Assembly (NCBI RefSeq): GCF_014773245.1
Contig: NZ_JACWMX010000001.1
Span: 434,001 to 498,000, forward strand
DNA length: 64,000 bases
Source of the DNA: Mucilaginibacter glaciei
GTDB taxonomy: Bacteria > Bacteroidota > Bacteroidia > Sphingobacteriales > Sphingobacteriaceae
Direction: 5' to 3'
The notes under the pieces were generated by a model. That model worked only from the letters and a program-made list of their open reading frames with translations, searched no databases and was not told the DNA's origin. This document shows positions 16,882 through 25,313 of the stretch, one piece after another; the stretch's first letter is position 1, and every line of letters starts with the position of its first letter. A program made the translations under genes and the position numbers.

Positions 16882-18276
16882 TTAGGTGGTGTAACCCAAT
16901 ATTTTTAATACCTGTTTGCTGTTTTGTTCTTCGCCAAATACTTCAAAGTTGAATGTTTCGTCGCGGTTTCTGCGGATGATCACATGCTTCGGCGATGGTA
17001 ATAAACAGTGGTGAATACCGCCGTAGCCGCTCAATACTTCCTGGTAGGCCCCGGTGTTAAAGAAACCCAGGTACTGCACCTTACGGGTTTTTGGCATAAA
17101 CACACTGTTCATGTGGGCTTCCTGGTTATAGTAATCCTGGCCGTCGCAGGTAATGCCGCCTAAGTTTACGCGTTCGTACTCACTATCCCAGTTGTTGATG
17201 GGTAACAGGATGTATTTTTGGTTCAATGCCCAAACATCAGGCAGGTTGGTAATAAAACTTCCGTCAAGCATTAACCAGCGCTCACGGTCGTTTTGCTGCT
17301 TGCGGCCCAATACCTTATATAAGATCCCCGAGGCCTCGGCAACGGTGTATTTACCAAATTCGGTAATGATATCCGGCTCCATCGTGTCATTTTCTGCACA
17401 GATCTCTTTGATCCGGCTTACTATTTCATTGATCATGTATTCATAATCAAAATCGAACACTAACGAGTCTTTAAAAGGCATCCCGCCACCGATATCCAGC
17501 GTATCTAATGCAGGATTTACCTTTTTAAATTTGCAATAAAGTGTAACGTATTTCTCCAGCTCGTTCCAGTAATAAGGCGTATCAGAAATACCGGAGTTGA
17601 TAAAGAAATGCAATAGTTTAACCTGGAAATTTGGGTTTTTCTCTATTTTGTTATGATAAAAGTCAATCACATCTTCCATTCGCACACCTAAACGTGAGGT
17701 ATAAAATTGCGAATCGGGCTGCTCTTCTGCCGCAATACGGATACCCAGGTTACAAGGGCTATCCAACTCAACCTCGTCATCATAAAGGTTGAATTCTTCT
17801 TTATTATCCAAAACCGGAATAATGTTATGATATCCGTCATGCAGCATATCGATAATATACTGCTTATACTGGAAAGTTTTGAACCCGTTACATATAACGG
17901 TCATATCTTTAGTTAACGCACCTTTTTTCTCCAGCGCCTCAATCATCGGCATATCAAAAGCCGACGATGTTTCCAGGTGGATCTCGTTCTTCAGCGCTTC
18001 TTCAACAATGTGCTTAAAGTGCGAGCTTTTGGTGCAATAGCAGTATTTGTAGCTGCCGCGATAGTCATTTTTGATAATGGCCTGTTGAAATAACAGCTTT
18101 GCCTGTTGTATCTTTTTAGATATCATAGGCAAATAAGTGAAGCGCAAGGGAGTGCCGTACGTTTCAATCATCTCCATTAAATTTAAGTCTTGAAAGTAAA
18201 GTTCATCTTCGATGATCTCGAAACCATCTTGCGGGAAGCCTACACTTAGATCAAGAAATTCCTGGTAACTCTGCAT
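16882..18276 (-). CDS. speA: Arginine decarboxylase, alanine-racemase-fold family
   Basis: Converts arginine to agmatine for polyamine synthesis. The 464-residue protein has a PLP-binding lysine candidate K83 in YCYCTKSSHF, HLETSSAFD at about 100-108, the glycine motif LDIGGGMPF near 260-268 and ITEFGKYTV near 302-310. The length matches the short form found in Bacteroidota and is well below the enterobacterial SpeA (~650). Assignment to arginine rather than another basic amino acid rests on family resemblance and on the neighbouring arginine genes. A palindrome TTCCAA-N4-TTGGAA at 18320-18335 lies about 45 bp upstream of the start and may be an operator. Confidence 0.82.
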   Translation of the reverse strand: MQSYQEFLDLSVGFPQDGFEIIEDELYFQDLNLMEMIETYGTPLRFTYLPMISKKIQQAKLLFQQAIIKNDYRGSYKYCYCTKSSHFKHIVEEALKNEIHLETSSAFDMPMIEALEKKGALTKDMTVICNGFKTFQYKQYIIDMLHDGYHNIIPVLDNKEEFNLYDDEVELDSPCNLGIRIAAEEQPDSQFYTSRLGVRMEDVIDFYHNKIEKNPNFQVKLLHFFINSGISDTPYYWNELEKYVTLYCKFKKVNPALDTLDIGGGMPFKDSLVFDFDYEYMINEIVSRIKEICAENDTMEPDIITEFGKYTVAEASGILYKVLGRKQQNDRERWLMLDGSFITNLPDVWALNQKYILLPINNWDSEYERVNLGGITCDGQDYYNQEAHMNSVFMPKTRKVQYLGFFNTGAYQEVLSGYGGIHHCLLPSPKHVIIRRNRDETFNFEVFGEEQNSKQVLKILGYTT

Positions 18277-18319
18277 TTATAAAAATTTTGGCAAAAATGT
18301 AATTTTTAAACGGATATTT

Positions 18320-18335
18320 TTCCAAAATGTTGGAA
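18320..18335. promoter_or_regulatory. Palindrome upstream of speA
   Basis: TTCCAA, four bases, TTGGAA: a perfect six-base inverted repeat about 45 bp before the speA start. It is a candidate regulator site, with no regulator identified. Confidence 0.3.
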
Positions 18336-18439
18336 GAAATTATATTTGCTTTGTAATTATTAGAACTGTGGACTTTCAGAATCATACCGGGACGGGGGTG
18401 GCTAACTCAAACCTGAAAATCATTTGATTTATACGGCAG

Positions 18440-18634
18440 CTAAACTATAGTTAATGTTACTATCATCCATTTGATATCAAAGGGCATTTTTTCGTCAATT
18501 ACTGTAATAACAACCGGCTCTTCTTCGCTGATTTCGACGCAATCAAATATGGACGTTTTTGAATTTTTGAAATATGTTGGATGGCTACTTTCAATTGTTT
18601 TTAAAATATAAACCGCGCGAATTCTACTACTCAT
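18440..18634 (-). CDS. Possible small hypothetical protein (64 aa)
   Basis: A 64-codon frame with no recognisable family, ending in a hydrophobic tail (WMIVTLTIV). Its start follows an A-rich stretch without an obvious competing gene on either strand. Codon use looks plausible but the frame is short, and I see no independent support. It lies between speA and the outer-membrane barrel gene. It may be spurious. Confidence 0.3.
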   Translation of the reverse strand: MSSRIRAVYILKTIESSHPTYFKNSKTSIFDCVEISEEEPVVITVIDEKMPFDIKWMIVTLTIV

Positions 18635-18887
18635 TTTTTAACGTTTAAAGAATAATAAGATGAACGTAGCTTATTTGCAATGCCCGGAGGTGAGGGGGCT
18701 AAGTGACGATATTAAAACCTTATACAGGATCGGTCGGGCGGAATATTTAAGAGTATTTACCGCGCTGCTAATTGAATCATTATTTTACTCCCAATTGGAA
18801 TTAATTTATGCCATTCTAATGTAATTTTAATGTTACAATTGGCGTGGGGATGGTTATCTTGTGCCTCACTAAACACCCCCTGGTAAA

Positions 18888-20168
18888 TTGATTAAGCCCC
18901 TGTTACGCTACTTACTTACCGCATCTTTTTTGATGCTGTGGACACATGATCTGATTGCACAGAGCAGCGATTCGCTACAAACCCAAACCGACCTGCGCGA
19001 TGCGTTCCGGCATATTTTAAAACCGAACGCTGTAAAAAAAGATACAATTAATGATAATGCCGCAACCAGTTCCATATTGCCCGCATTGGGCTACAGCCCA
19101 AGCTTTGGGTTGGCTATAGGCGTAACTTCATCAGGCGGCAGGCGGCTGGGCAACCCCGCTACTACTAATTTTTCTATTTACAACTGGAATGCCTACGCAT
19201 CAACGGGTGGCCTTGCGTCGTTTGAGATCAAGCATAATGTTTACACGCCCGATAATAAGTTTAACTTGCTGGGCGGCATCCAGGTGGGCCGGTCGGTTGC
19301 ATTAGATTATGGGATAGGTACCGGTTTAAAAAACCAGGGCGACGGTAACTTTGCTTTTAACAACCTTCCGTTTGAGAATAACCCCGACGTTTTCCAGATG
19401 CGGTATACGTACTTCAAGATCAACGAGCGGGTTTATAAAAGGCTGTTCGGGCATTTTTTTGCAGGGGCAGGTATCGTGGCAGATTGGTATGGCAACATCC
19501 GTAACCAAAACCCAAACACCCCCCAAACCTCAACACATAACTTCAGGTACAGCATCCGTAATAACTATAATCCCAACAGCTACCGGGCAAATGGTTTATT
19601 GTTTAACTTGGAATTCGACTCGCGCGATCACCCTAACCGCGCTTACAAAGGGCTGTATGTAGATGTTGTTTTACGCACCAACCGGCAATGGCTGGGCAGT
19701 ACACAAAACGCGGCCCAGTTAAAAACCGAGCTGCGTAAATACTTCAGCCTGTCTAAACAAAACCCCGAGCATGTACTGGCCTTCTGGATCTGGGGTAATT
19801 ACCTGCTGGGCGGCAGCGTGCCATATTTATCATTACCGGGTACCGGGGCCGATGTTTCTACGCGTACGGGCAGGGCATACACCATCGGTAGGTTTAAGGG
19901 GATCTCTTTCTTTTACTCCGAAAGCGAATACCGTTTCCCGATCACTGAAAATAAGCTGCTGAGCGGGGTTGTTTTTGCCAATGTGGAAACCGCGAGCAAC
20001 TTGCGCAAGGTTGACCGCATCAAACTGTTTCAGCATTGGGAGCCGGGGGCGGGGGCGGGTTTACGGATGCTGCTGAACAAGTACAGCCGCTCTAACATCT
20101 GCCTGGATTACGGCATGGGGCACTACGGATCAAGCGGGATATTCCTCGGGCTGAACGAAGCTTTTTAA
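18888..20168 (+). CDS. BamA/TamA-like outer-membrane beta-barrel protein without POTRA domains
   Basis: A 426-residue barrel protein. The start is a TTG at 18888: an in-frame TAA lies 18 bases upstream, no ATG precedes the signal peptide (IKPLLRYLLTASFLM...AQ), and the next ATG would cut through it. After a short linker the chain consists of amphipathic strands. Omp85-type features are visible: FNLEFDSRDHPNRAYKGLYVDV near residue 245 (the DxRD.P..G motif region), GRFKGISFFYSESEYRFPI near 342, and a glycine-rich last strand ending in F. No POTRA repeats are present, so it resembles the single-barrel surface-antigen group. Substrate or role is unknown. It stands alone in a region otherwise devoted to arginine metabolism. 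Confidence 0.7.
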   Translation: MIKPLLRYLLTASFLMLWTHDLIAQSSDSLQTQTDLRDAFRHILKPNAVKKDTINDNAATSSILPALGYSPSFGLAIGVTSSGGRRLGNPATTNFSIYNWNAYASTGGLASFEIKHNVYTPDNKFNLLGGIQVGRSVALDYGIGTGLKNQGDGNFAFNNLPFENNPDVFQMRYTYFKINERVYKRLFGHFFAGAGIVADWYGNIRNQNPNTPQTSTHNFRYSIRNNYNPNSYRANGLLFNLEFDSRDHPNRAYKGLYVDVVLRTNRQWLGSTQNAAQLKTELRKYFSLSKQNPEHVLAFWIWGNYLLGGSVPYLSLPGTGADVSTRTGRAYTIGRFKGISFFYSESEYRFPITENKLLSGVVFANVETASNLRKVDRIKLFQHWEPGAGAGLRMLLNKYSRSNICLDYGMGHYGSSGIFLGLNEAF

Positions 20169-20189
20169 TGCGAAACCGGCCGGTAAAAT

Positions 20190-20229
20190 GTTCACGTGAA
20201 CGCTATGAACACGGTGAACATTCATGAAC
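20190..20229. promoter_or_regulatory. Palindrome and regularly spaced TGAAC repeats
   Basis: GTTCACGTGAAC (20190-20201) is a perfect 12-base palindrome. TGAAC recurs at 20197, 20206, 20215 and 20225, that is every 9-10 bases, close to one helical turn. It lies between the barrel gene stop and the end of the convergent ctlX gene, so an operator role is not obvious. It may be part of a terminator-like or repeat structure. Confidence 0.3.
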
Positions 20230-20365
20230 ACTTGATAATCAAATATTTAATTTTTTGGCAATGACAAGATTTTGTCAGTTTTGGCATTTAGAATACCTTG
20301 ACCCTGTAATTTTGCGGTTTAGAATATCGGTGAAGGAATAATTACGGAGCACCGATTTTTGTCTA

Positions 20366-21286
20366 TTAAATCCTCTCCAAATGCACCTCGGCCATCATGC
20401 ACCTCGCGCTGCCGCCGCCGTTGGTTTCTATAGCGTTGATATCGGCATACACTAATTTACCATATTTACTTAAGGTAGTTTTTTGTGCATTCGTCAATGA
20501 ATTAAAGGCGGTTTGCGACATCACGATCAGCTTTTCGCCCGCATTATTTTTTACCTCCAGCATATTGCCTGCAAAGCGGTTCATCTGCTCGAAGGTAATT
20601 GCAATGATCTCTTTTCCGGTAGACTGTAGTGACGCGGTTACGGCTTCCTTTTCCTGAGCATCGGTAATGCTATCCAAACAGATAACCGCGAATTGACTAC
20701 CGATGGCCATCAGCACATTGGTGTGGTAAATAGCCTGTCCACGCTGGTCATACGCATTAAAGGTTATGGAGGTGTATTTGATATAGTCACAAAAAGCTTG
20801 TAGCACTTCGGCGTTGGTACGGGGCGAGAGGCAGGCGTAAGCGATCTTGTTCACCCTGTCCAGTACCATACTGCCGGTACCTTCTAAAAATTGGTCCTTT
20901 GCTTCAAAGCTACTCAGGTCTATCACGTGATTGGCCTTAAAATTTCTTTCCAGCTGGCGAATAATATCCTCCCGGCGTTCCAGCCGACGATTTGCGGCTT
21001 GCATAGGGTACAAAATAATATCACCCGACTCATGGAATGACACCCAGTTATTCGGAAAAATAGAATCGGGCGTGTGCGGCTCGGCCGTATCTTCAATTAC
21101 GGTAACGCTTACGCCGTTGTGGCGCAGTAATGTTACAAAGCCGTCAAATTCCTGCTGTGCTTTTTGCTGCACCAGTTGCTGATCGGTGTGTTGTATCTGG
21201 AAGGCGTTACTATCTGCCGTTTGCGCGTTGAAACCAAACGCCACCGGGCGGATCATTAATAGGTTATTGGTTGATTGCTGGGTCAT
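20366..21286 (-). CDS. ctlX: Citrulline hydrolase/amidinotransferase family protein CtlX
   Basis: A 306-residue member of the guanidino-group-modifying (amidinotransferase-like) family. The active-site set is visible: acidic and glycine residues in EGTGS (135-139), His188 in YHTNVLM and the nucleophile Cys296 in GGGSARCMMAE. The name CtlX is used for members proposed to hydrolyse citrulline. By sequence alone, arginine or dimethylarginine deimination cannot be excluded. It follows the arginine deiminase family gene on the same strand, 73 bp apart, so the pair probably processes arginine-derived compounds in sequence. The gap carries a short repeat (21289-21332). Confidence 0.8.
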   Translation of the reverse strand: MTQQSTNNLLMIRPVAFGFNAQTADSNAFQIQHTDQQLVQQKAQQEFDGFVTLLRHNGVSVTVIEDTAEPHTPDSIFPNNWVSFHESGDIILYPMQAANRRLERREDIIRQLERNFKANHVIDLSSFEAKDQFLEGTGSMVLDRVNKIAYACLSPRTNAEVLQAFCDYIKYTSITFNAYDQRGQAIYHTNVLMAIGSQFAVICLDSITDAQEKEAVTASLQSTGKEIIAITFEQMNRFAGNMLEVKNNAGEKLIVMSQTAFNSLTNAQKTTLSKYGKLVYADINAIETNGGGSARCMMAEVHLERI

Positions 21287-21288
21287 TG

Positions 21289-21332
21289 TCTGAATCAGAA
21301 TTTACAGGATTTCGAAATTTACAGAATTTGAT
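21289..21332. repeat. Short intergenic repeat (GAATCAGAATTTACAG type)
   Basis: Between ctlX and the deiminase gene there are two similar units, CAGAATTTACAGGATTTCG and AAATTTACAGAATTTG. They make an imperfect tandem/inverted arrangement of the kind scattered in intergenic DNA of this group. No coding function. Confidence 0.4.
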
Positions 21333-21359
21333 TGTATTCCGGGCATTCTTTAATTCTGA

Positions 21360-22802
21360 TCAAACATTATCCCTTTGCAGCGGCATACTCATGCAATGGA
21401 AACCACCGCGTGCCCGTGAAAGCTCGGCAGATGGCATTAATATCAGTGTGTCTTTTAGGCTTTGTGCATCCAGTTCGCCGTTTTCCACTTGAGGCAACAG
21501 GTCGGTGATATGGATCACGCTGAAACCCTTTTGTTTAAAGGCCTCTACCGTTTTATCATTGCGGTCATACCCTAATACTACGCCATCTTTAAGGGCCAGC
21601 AGGTTACAGCTATCTGTCCACTGTTCACGGGCATCAAACGGGAATTCGTCATTGCCGGAATAGATGAATTGAGTGGGTTCGGTGCTGTTCAAATCCTTTT
21701 GGCTAATGTTATCCAGCAAATCCTCCAGTGTGGCAAAGGTCTTGGGCTTTTTGTCTTTGCGGAACTGTACTATCTCGGGCTTGTCCTTATTTTTTTTATC
21801 GGCAAACCAGGCAATGGGTTCTTTTTCAGCTTGTTCGGTTTCGGCAATGGTTAGTGAGTGCAGCAGCACCCAGGTGTTGCGTTTTACCTGCGTAAACACC
21901 GTATCGATATGCATATAATCCCTTTTATGCGGAATTTTTACTATCGTGATCTTGTTCACCACATCACTTTCAAACAAAAGCTTGATTGCCTCATTTGCTC
22001 CGCTGATAGAAGTACGTTCGCTGCAGCCAATAATTAAATGCTGGGGGCTTACCATCATCACATCGCCGCCTTCCAGCGTGGTTTTTTCTTCGTTTACTTC
22101 GCCGGGCCTTAAAAAGTGCTGTTTATTTTCAGAGATCTCTATCACATTATCTTTGTAAGCAGCAAAAAGCGGGTGGTTAAAAAAGATGTAGCGCATCAGT
22201 AAAGTCTCGCGGGCACGGGCCTTTTTTGCGGGCTTGTTTAGCAGGATATGGTTGTTGATGGTGATTCCCAAATCGCGGGAGAATATCAGGTTGGGGATAG
22301 GGGCAAAGATCATCATATCATCCGCTAACGATCCGGATATAAAGATCTTGGCCAATTCAACCGGGTCGGTATCTATCAGTTTAAGTTGCAGGCGATAGTT
22401 GCAGCTTTCTATGGCGCAAACCGCAGCCACCAATTTTTTACGGATATCGCCTTGTTGTAAAATATCGCTCAACAGGGTTTGTATCTCGATCACTTTTCCT
22501 GAGTTGTGAAATGCCGCATTATCCGGCTTGAAAAAGGCACGGTTGCTTTCTGCCGAATCTATATCAGCCAGTTTACCCTTTATTAAATCCGGATCGAGAA
22601 AATACATCAGCAATTTAATGTAGTAGTCATACTCCTTACGGCGCATGGTATCCAGGTGTACAATGTCCTCAAATAGCCAGTCCTGCGCCTTTGAGGGTAC
22701 AACTTTGCCCAAACCGCTATCGGGACTATGGACAAGCAGCACACGTAAAGCGCCAATTTCTGATGTTACATATAATTTAAAATTAGGGTTAGTTAATGTC
22801 AT
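21360..22802 (-). CDS. Arginine deiminase family protein
   Basis: A 480-residue protein of the pentein/deiminase fold. It starts with a typical ADI opening, SEIGALRVLLVHSPD (about 14-28). It contains the metal-free active-site blocks PNLIFSRDLG (about 170), LEGGDVMMVSPQHLIIGCSERTS (about 240-262, split here by structure) and the nucleophile Cys470 in GGFHCMSMP at the C-terminus. Arginine deiminase would yield citrulline and ammonia, which suits the CtlX neighbour downstream. The chain is about 70 residues longer than classical ArcA, with an inserted charged region around residues 320-390. No arcB or arcC is seen, so this is not the standard ATP-generating ADI pathway cluster. Confidence 0.78.
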   Translation of the reverse strand: MTLTNPNFKLYVTSEIGALRVLLVHSPDSGLGKVVPSKAQDWLFEDIVHLDTMRRKEYDYYIKLLMYFLDPDLIKGKLADIDSAESNRAFFKPDNAAFHNSGKVIEIQTLLSDILQQGDIRKKLVAAVCAIESCNYRLQLKLIDTDPVELAKIFISGSLADDMMIFAPIPNLIFSRDLGITINNHILLNKPAKKARARETLLMRYIFFNHPLFAAYKDNVIEISENKQHFLRPGEVNEEKTTLEGGDVMMVSPQHLIIGCSERTSISGANEAIKLLFESDVVNKITIVKIPHKRDYMHIDTVFTQVKRNTWVLLHSLTIAETEQAEKEPIAWFADKKNKDKPEIVQFRKDKKPKTFATLEDLLDNISQKDLNSTEPTQFIYSGNDEFPFDAREQWTDSCNLLALKDGVVLGYDRNDKTVEAFKQKGFSVIHITDLLPQVENGELDAQSLKDTLILMPSAELSRARGGFHCMSMPLQRDNV

Positions 22803-22856
22803 AAAAGGTAGTAAGTGGTTAACAAAGTTAATGGTTTTTGTGGATAGTGCATAGAC

Positions 22857-22990
22857 AACTCACCCCGCGACCCTCTCTTCGCCTGCGGCGGTAAGAAGTT
22901 GAGAACCATTTCGTCCGCCCTTGTTTTCTTAACCCTCTTTTCGCTTTAGCGAAGAGAGGGTGGTCGAGCGAAGCAACGACCGGGTGGGTT
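22857..22990. repeat. Palindromic MITE/REP-like element, copy 1
   Basis: About 134 bp opening with AACTCACCCCGCG and closing with CGGGTGGGTT, terminal inverted repeats with some mismatches. The inside holds GACCCTCTCTTCGCC and ACCCTCTTTTCGC...GCGAAGAGAGGGT, themselves inverted repeats. It is largely similar to the adjacent copy at 23005-23139 but has more decayed ends and a different centre. It lies in the divergent gap between the deiminase gene and argS. No open reading frame of its own. Confidence 0.75.
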
Positions 22991-23004
22991 GCACAAGCGC
23001 AGAC

Positions 23005-23139
23005 AACTCACCCCGCGGCATTTCGTGCGCGACCCTCTCTTCGCCTGCGGCGGAAAGAGGGTGAGGACAAATATTACATTACCCTCTTTTCGCTTTAGCG
23101 AAGAGAGGGTCGGACAGCGTAGCGAATCCGGGGTGAGTT
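23005..23139. repeat. Palindromic MITE/REP-like element, copy 2
   Basis: About 135 bp with near-perfect ends AACTCACCCCG and CGGGGTGAGTT and two internal hairpins (GACCCTCTCTTCGCC... AAGAGGGT and ACCCTCTTTTCGC...GCGAAGAGAGGGT). It follows copy 1 after only 14 bases, and both copies are preceded by AGACAACTCACCCC. The structure fits a non-autonomous, REP-associated or MITE element mobilised in trans; no transposase is in the window. Confidence 0.78.
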
Positions 23140-23154
23140 AAAATTTCTAAAAGT

Positions 23155-23206
23155 ACTTTGTGTCCCTCTGTATTTTTTCTCAGTGCCCTCTGTGGTTAAA
23201 ACCTAT
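23155..23206. repeat. Degenerate CTCTGTG/CTCTGTGG repeat
   Basis: Words GTCCCTCTGTA, CTCAGTG and CCCTCTGTGGTTAAAACC match, in inverted orientation, the decayed element at 16681-16830. It directly precedes the argS promoter region. Confidence 0.4.
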
Positions 23207-23237
23207 AATGCAGCTACGCTAATCAGCTTATAATTCT

Positions 23238-23245
23238 TAATTTTG
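23238..23245 (+). promoter_or_regulatory. Candidate -7 box of argS, possibly giving a leaderless message
   Basis: TAATTTTG fits TAnnTTTG and ends four bases before the argS ATG at 23250, so transcription would begin at or next to the start codon. I do not see a clear -33 box. Confidence 0.45.
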
Positions 23246-23249
23246 CACG

Positions 23250-25199
23250 ATGGATTTTATTATAGAGGCTGTTGTTAAGGCCGTAAAAGACTTATACCAA
23301 ACAGATATTGCTGCAGAAAGTGTAAACCTGCAGGATACCCGCAAAGAATTTGACGGCCAGGTAACGCTGGTTACTTTCCCCTATACCAAAGTATCGCGCA
23401 AAGGCCCCGAGCAAACCGGCGGCGAAATAGGCGAGTACCTGCAACAAGCCCTGCCCGAGATTGCCGCATTTAATGTGGTAAAGGGTTTTCTGAATATTTC
23501 TATTAAAGACAGCTTTTGGATCAATAAACTCCAAACCGAAATATTGGATGACAATTTTGCTGTAGTCGCGCCGAATGGTAAACGGGTAATGGTGGAATAT
23601 TCGTCGCCCAATACAAACAAACCTTTGCACCTGGGGCATATCCGTAACAACCTGTTAGGGTTTTCGGTAGCAGAGATCCTGACCGCCGCGGGTTATGATG
23701 TGGTAAAAGCCAATCTGGTTAACGACAGGGGCATCCACATTTGTAAGAGCATGCTGGCCTGGCGCAAGTTTGGTAACGGCGAAACGCCGGAATCATCGGG
23801 TTTAAAGGGCGACCATTTAGTAGGAAAATATTACGTAATATTTGATAAGGAGCAGAAAAAGGAATTAGCAGCTTTTCAACAAGAAGTAGATTATATTAGC
23901 AGTAACATTACTACGAATGAACATGAGTATTTTAAAGGTGCATTGGGGGTTTTAAAATCGGCTTTAGTGGAAAGCATGTTGCCTGAATTCAAGAGAGGTA
24001 TTCAATACCTTCAAAGCAAATTTGGCGATTATAGCTTCATCAATCAAGCTTTCAACAACGATTATTTATTTAAGGAATTTCTGGATAAATATTATATTTC
24101 TCTGACTAATGAGGTTGATATTATGCTTCTTAGATGGGAAGTTGGCGACCCGGAAGTGTTCGACTTGTGGAAAACTATGAACGGTTGGGTATATGAAGGC
24201 TTTGATGTGACCTACAAGACCCTGGGCGTAAACTTTGATAAATACTATTACGAAAGTAACACCTATTTATTAGGTAAGGATATTGTGGAAGAAGGCCTGG
24301 CGAGCGGCGTTTTCTTTAAAAAAGAGGATGGCTCCGTTTGGATTGACCTGACAGCCGATGGCCTGGATGAGAAATTGGTTTTGCGGGCCGACGGTACATC
24401 GGTATATATCACGCAGGACCTCGGCACCGCGCAATTAAAGTACGACGACTATAAAATGGACGAATCCATTTATGTGGTAGGTAACGAGCAGGACTATCAC
24501 TTTAAGGTGTTGTTCCTGATCCTGAAAAAACTGGGTAAAAGCTGGGCGCAGGGTTTATACCATTTGTCTTACGGGATGGTGGATTTGCCATCGGGTAAGA
24601 TGAAATCGCGCGAGGGTACGGTTGTGGATGCCGACGATTTGATGGCCGATATGTTTAAAACCGCTGCTGCAACTACCGAAGCTATGGGTAAGGTAGACGC
24701 ATTTAGCGAAGACGATAAGAACAGACTGTACCATACCATAGGTATGGGCGCTTTAAAATACTTCCTACTAAAGGTTGACCCTAAAAAACGCCTGCTATTC
24801 GACCCGAATGAGTCGGTAGATTTTCAGGGGCACACCGGGCCGTTTATTCAATATACGCATGCCCGCATTAAATCGGTATTAAGCAAAGCGGGTTATACCT
24901 TATTAAGTAGTACAAATGATACGGCTGAACTGGATGGCATTGAGCGCGACCTGATCGTGACGCTAACCAAATTCCCGCAGATCATCAAAGAAGCTGCCGA
25001 AGGCCATAGCCCGGCGCTGGTTGCCAACTATGTATACGAACTGGCTAAGACCTATAACAAGTTTTACCACGAAAAGCCTATCATGCAGGCAGAAGAGCAA
25101 AAGCAAAAGCAATTCCGTTTACAATTGTCGGCTGCATCAGCCGGCGTGATCAGCAGGGGAATGGGGCTGTTGGGAATTGAAGTACCGGAGAGGATGTAA
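23250..25199 (+). CDS. argS: Arginine--tRNA ligase with an internal insertion
   Basis: Charges tRNA-Arg. Class I signatures are present: HLGH (127-130) for HIGH and MKSR (451-454) for the KMSKS region, plus the N-terminal additional domain and the C-terminal DALR anticodon-binding domain. The protein has 649 residues, roughly 55 more than relatives I would expect in this phylum. The surplus lies between VGKYYVIFDK (ending at 200) and MLLRWEVGDPEV (from 292), where some 91 residues stand in place of about 30-35. The matching DNA (23850-24122) is visibly more AT-rich than the rest of the gene. The catalytic core appears intact, so the enzyme is probably active. Confidence 0.93.
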   Translation: MDFIIEAVVKAVKDLYQTDIAAESVNLQDTRKEFDGQVTLVTFPYTKVSRKGPEQTGGEIGEYLQQALPEIAAFNVVKGFLNISIKDSFWINKLQTEILDDNFAVVAPNGKRVMVEYSSPNTNKPLHLGHIRNNLLGFSVAEILTAAGYDVVKANLVNDRGIHICKSMLAWRKFGNGETPESSGLKGDHLVGKYYVIFDKEQKKELAAFQQEVDYISSNITTNEHEYFKGALGVLKSALVESMLPEFKRGIQYLQSKFGDYSFINQAFNNDYLFKEFLDKYYISLTNEVDIMLLRWEVGDPEVFDLWKTMNGWVYEGFDVTYKTLGVNFDKYYYESNTYLLGKDIVEEGLASGVFFKKEDGSVWIDLTADGLDEKLVLRADGTSVYITQDLGTAQLKYDDYKMDESIYVVGNEQDYHFKVLFLILKKLGKSWAQGLYHLSYGMVDLPSGKMKSREGTVVDADDLMADMFKTAAATTEAMGKVDAFSEDDKNRLYHTIGMGALKYFLLKVDPKKRLLFDPNESVDFQGHTGPFIQYTHARIKSVLSKAGYTLLSSTNDTAELDGIERDLIVTLTKFPQIIKEAAEGHSPALVANYVYELAKTYNKFYHEKPIMQAEEQKQKQFRLQLSAASAGVISRGMGLLGIEVPERM

Positions 25200-25202
25200 T
25201 AT

Positions 25203-25311
25203 ATCGGATATGCAGATGTGCAGATTTTAGATGTGCAAATGATTGAAAAATAACAGCATCTGCATATCTGCATATTTGAAATCTGCACATCTAAACCCCG
25301 CACATCTAAAA
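25203..25311. repeat. Intergenic palindromic repeat rich in TGCAGAT/ATCTGCA
   Basis: GATATGCAGATGTGCAGAT and TTTAGATGTGCAAATG on the left are answered by CATCTGCATATCTGCATAT and AAATCTGCACATCTAAA on the right, forming a long imperfect hairpin of about 100 bases. It lies between the convergent argS and lipoprotein genes, where it may also act as a transcription stop. No coding potential. Confidence 0.6.
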
Positions 25312-25313
25312 GC

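Noticed and set aside
18361..18430. Possible riboswitch upstream of arginine decarboxylase
   Set aside because: A GC-rich patch with CTTTCAG and CTGAAAAT words gives only a weak stem, and no known aptamer core could be recognised.
22803..23249. CRISPR array
   Set aside because: There are only two long palindromic units, with no short identical repeats, no regular spacers and no cas genes.
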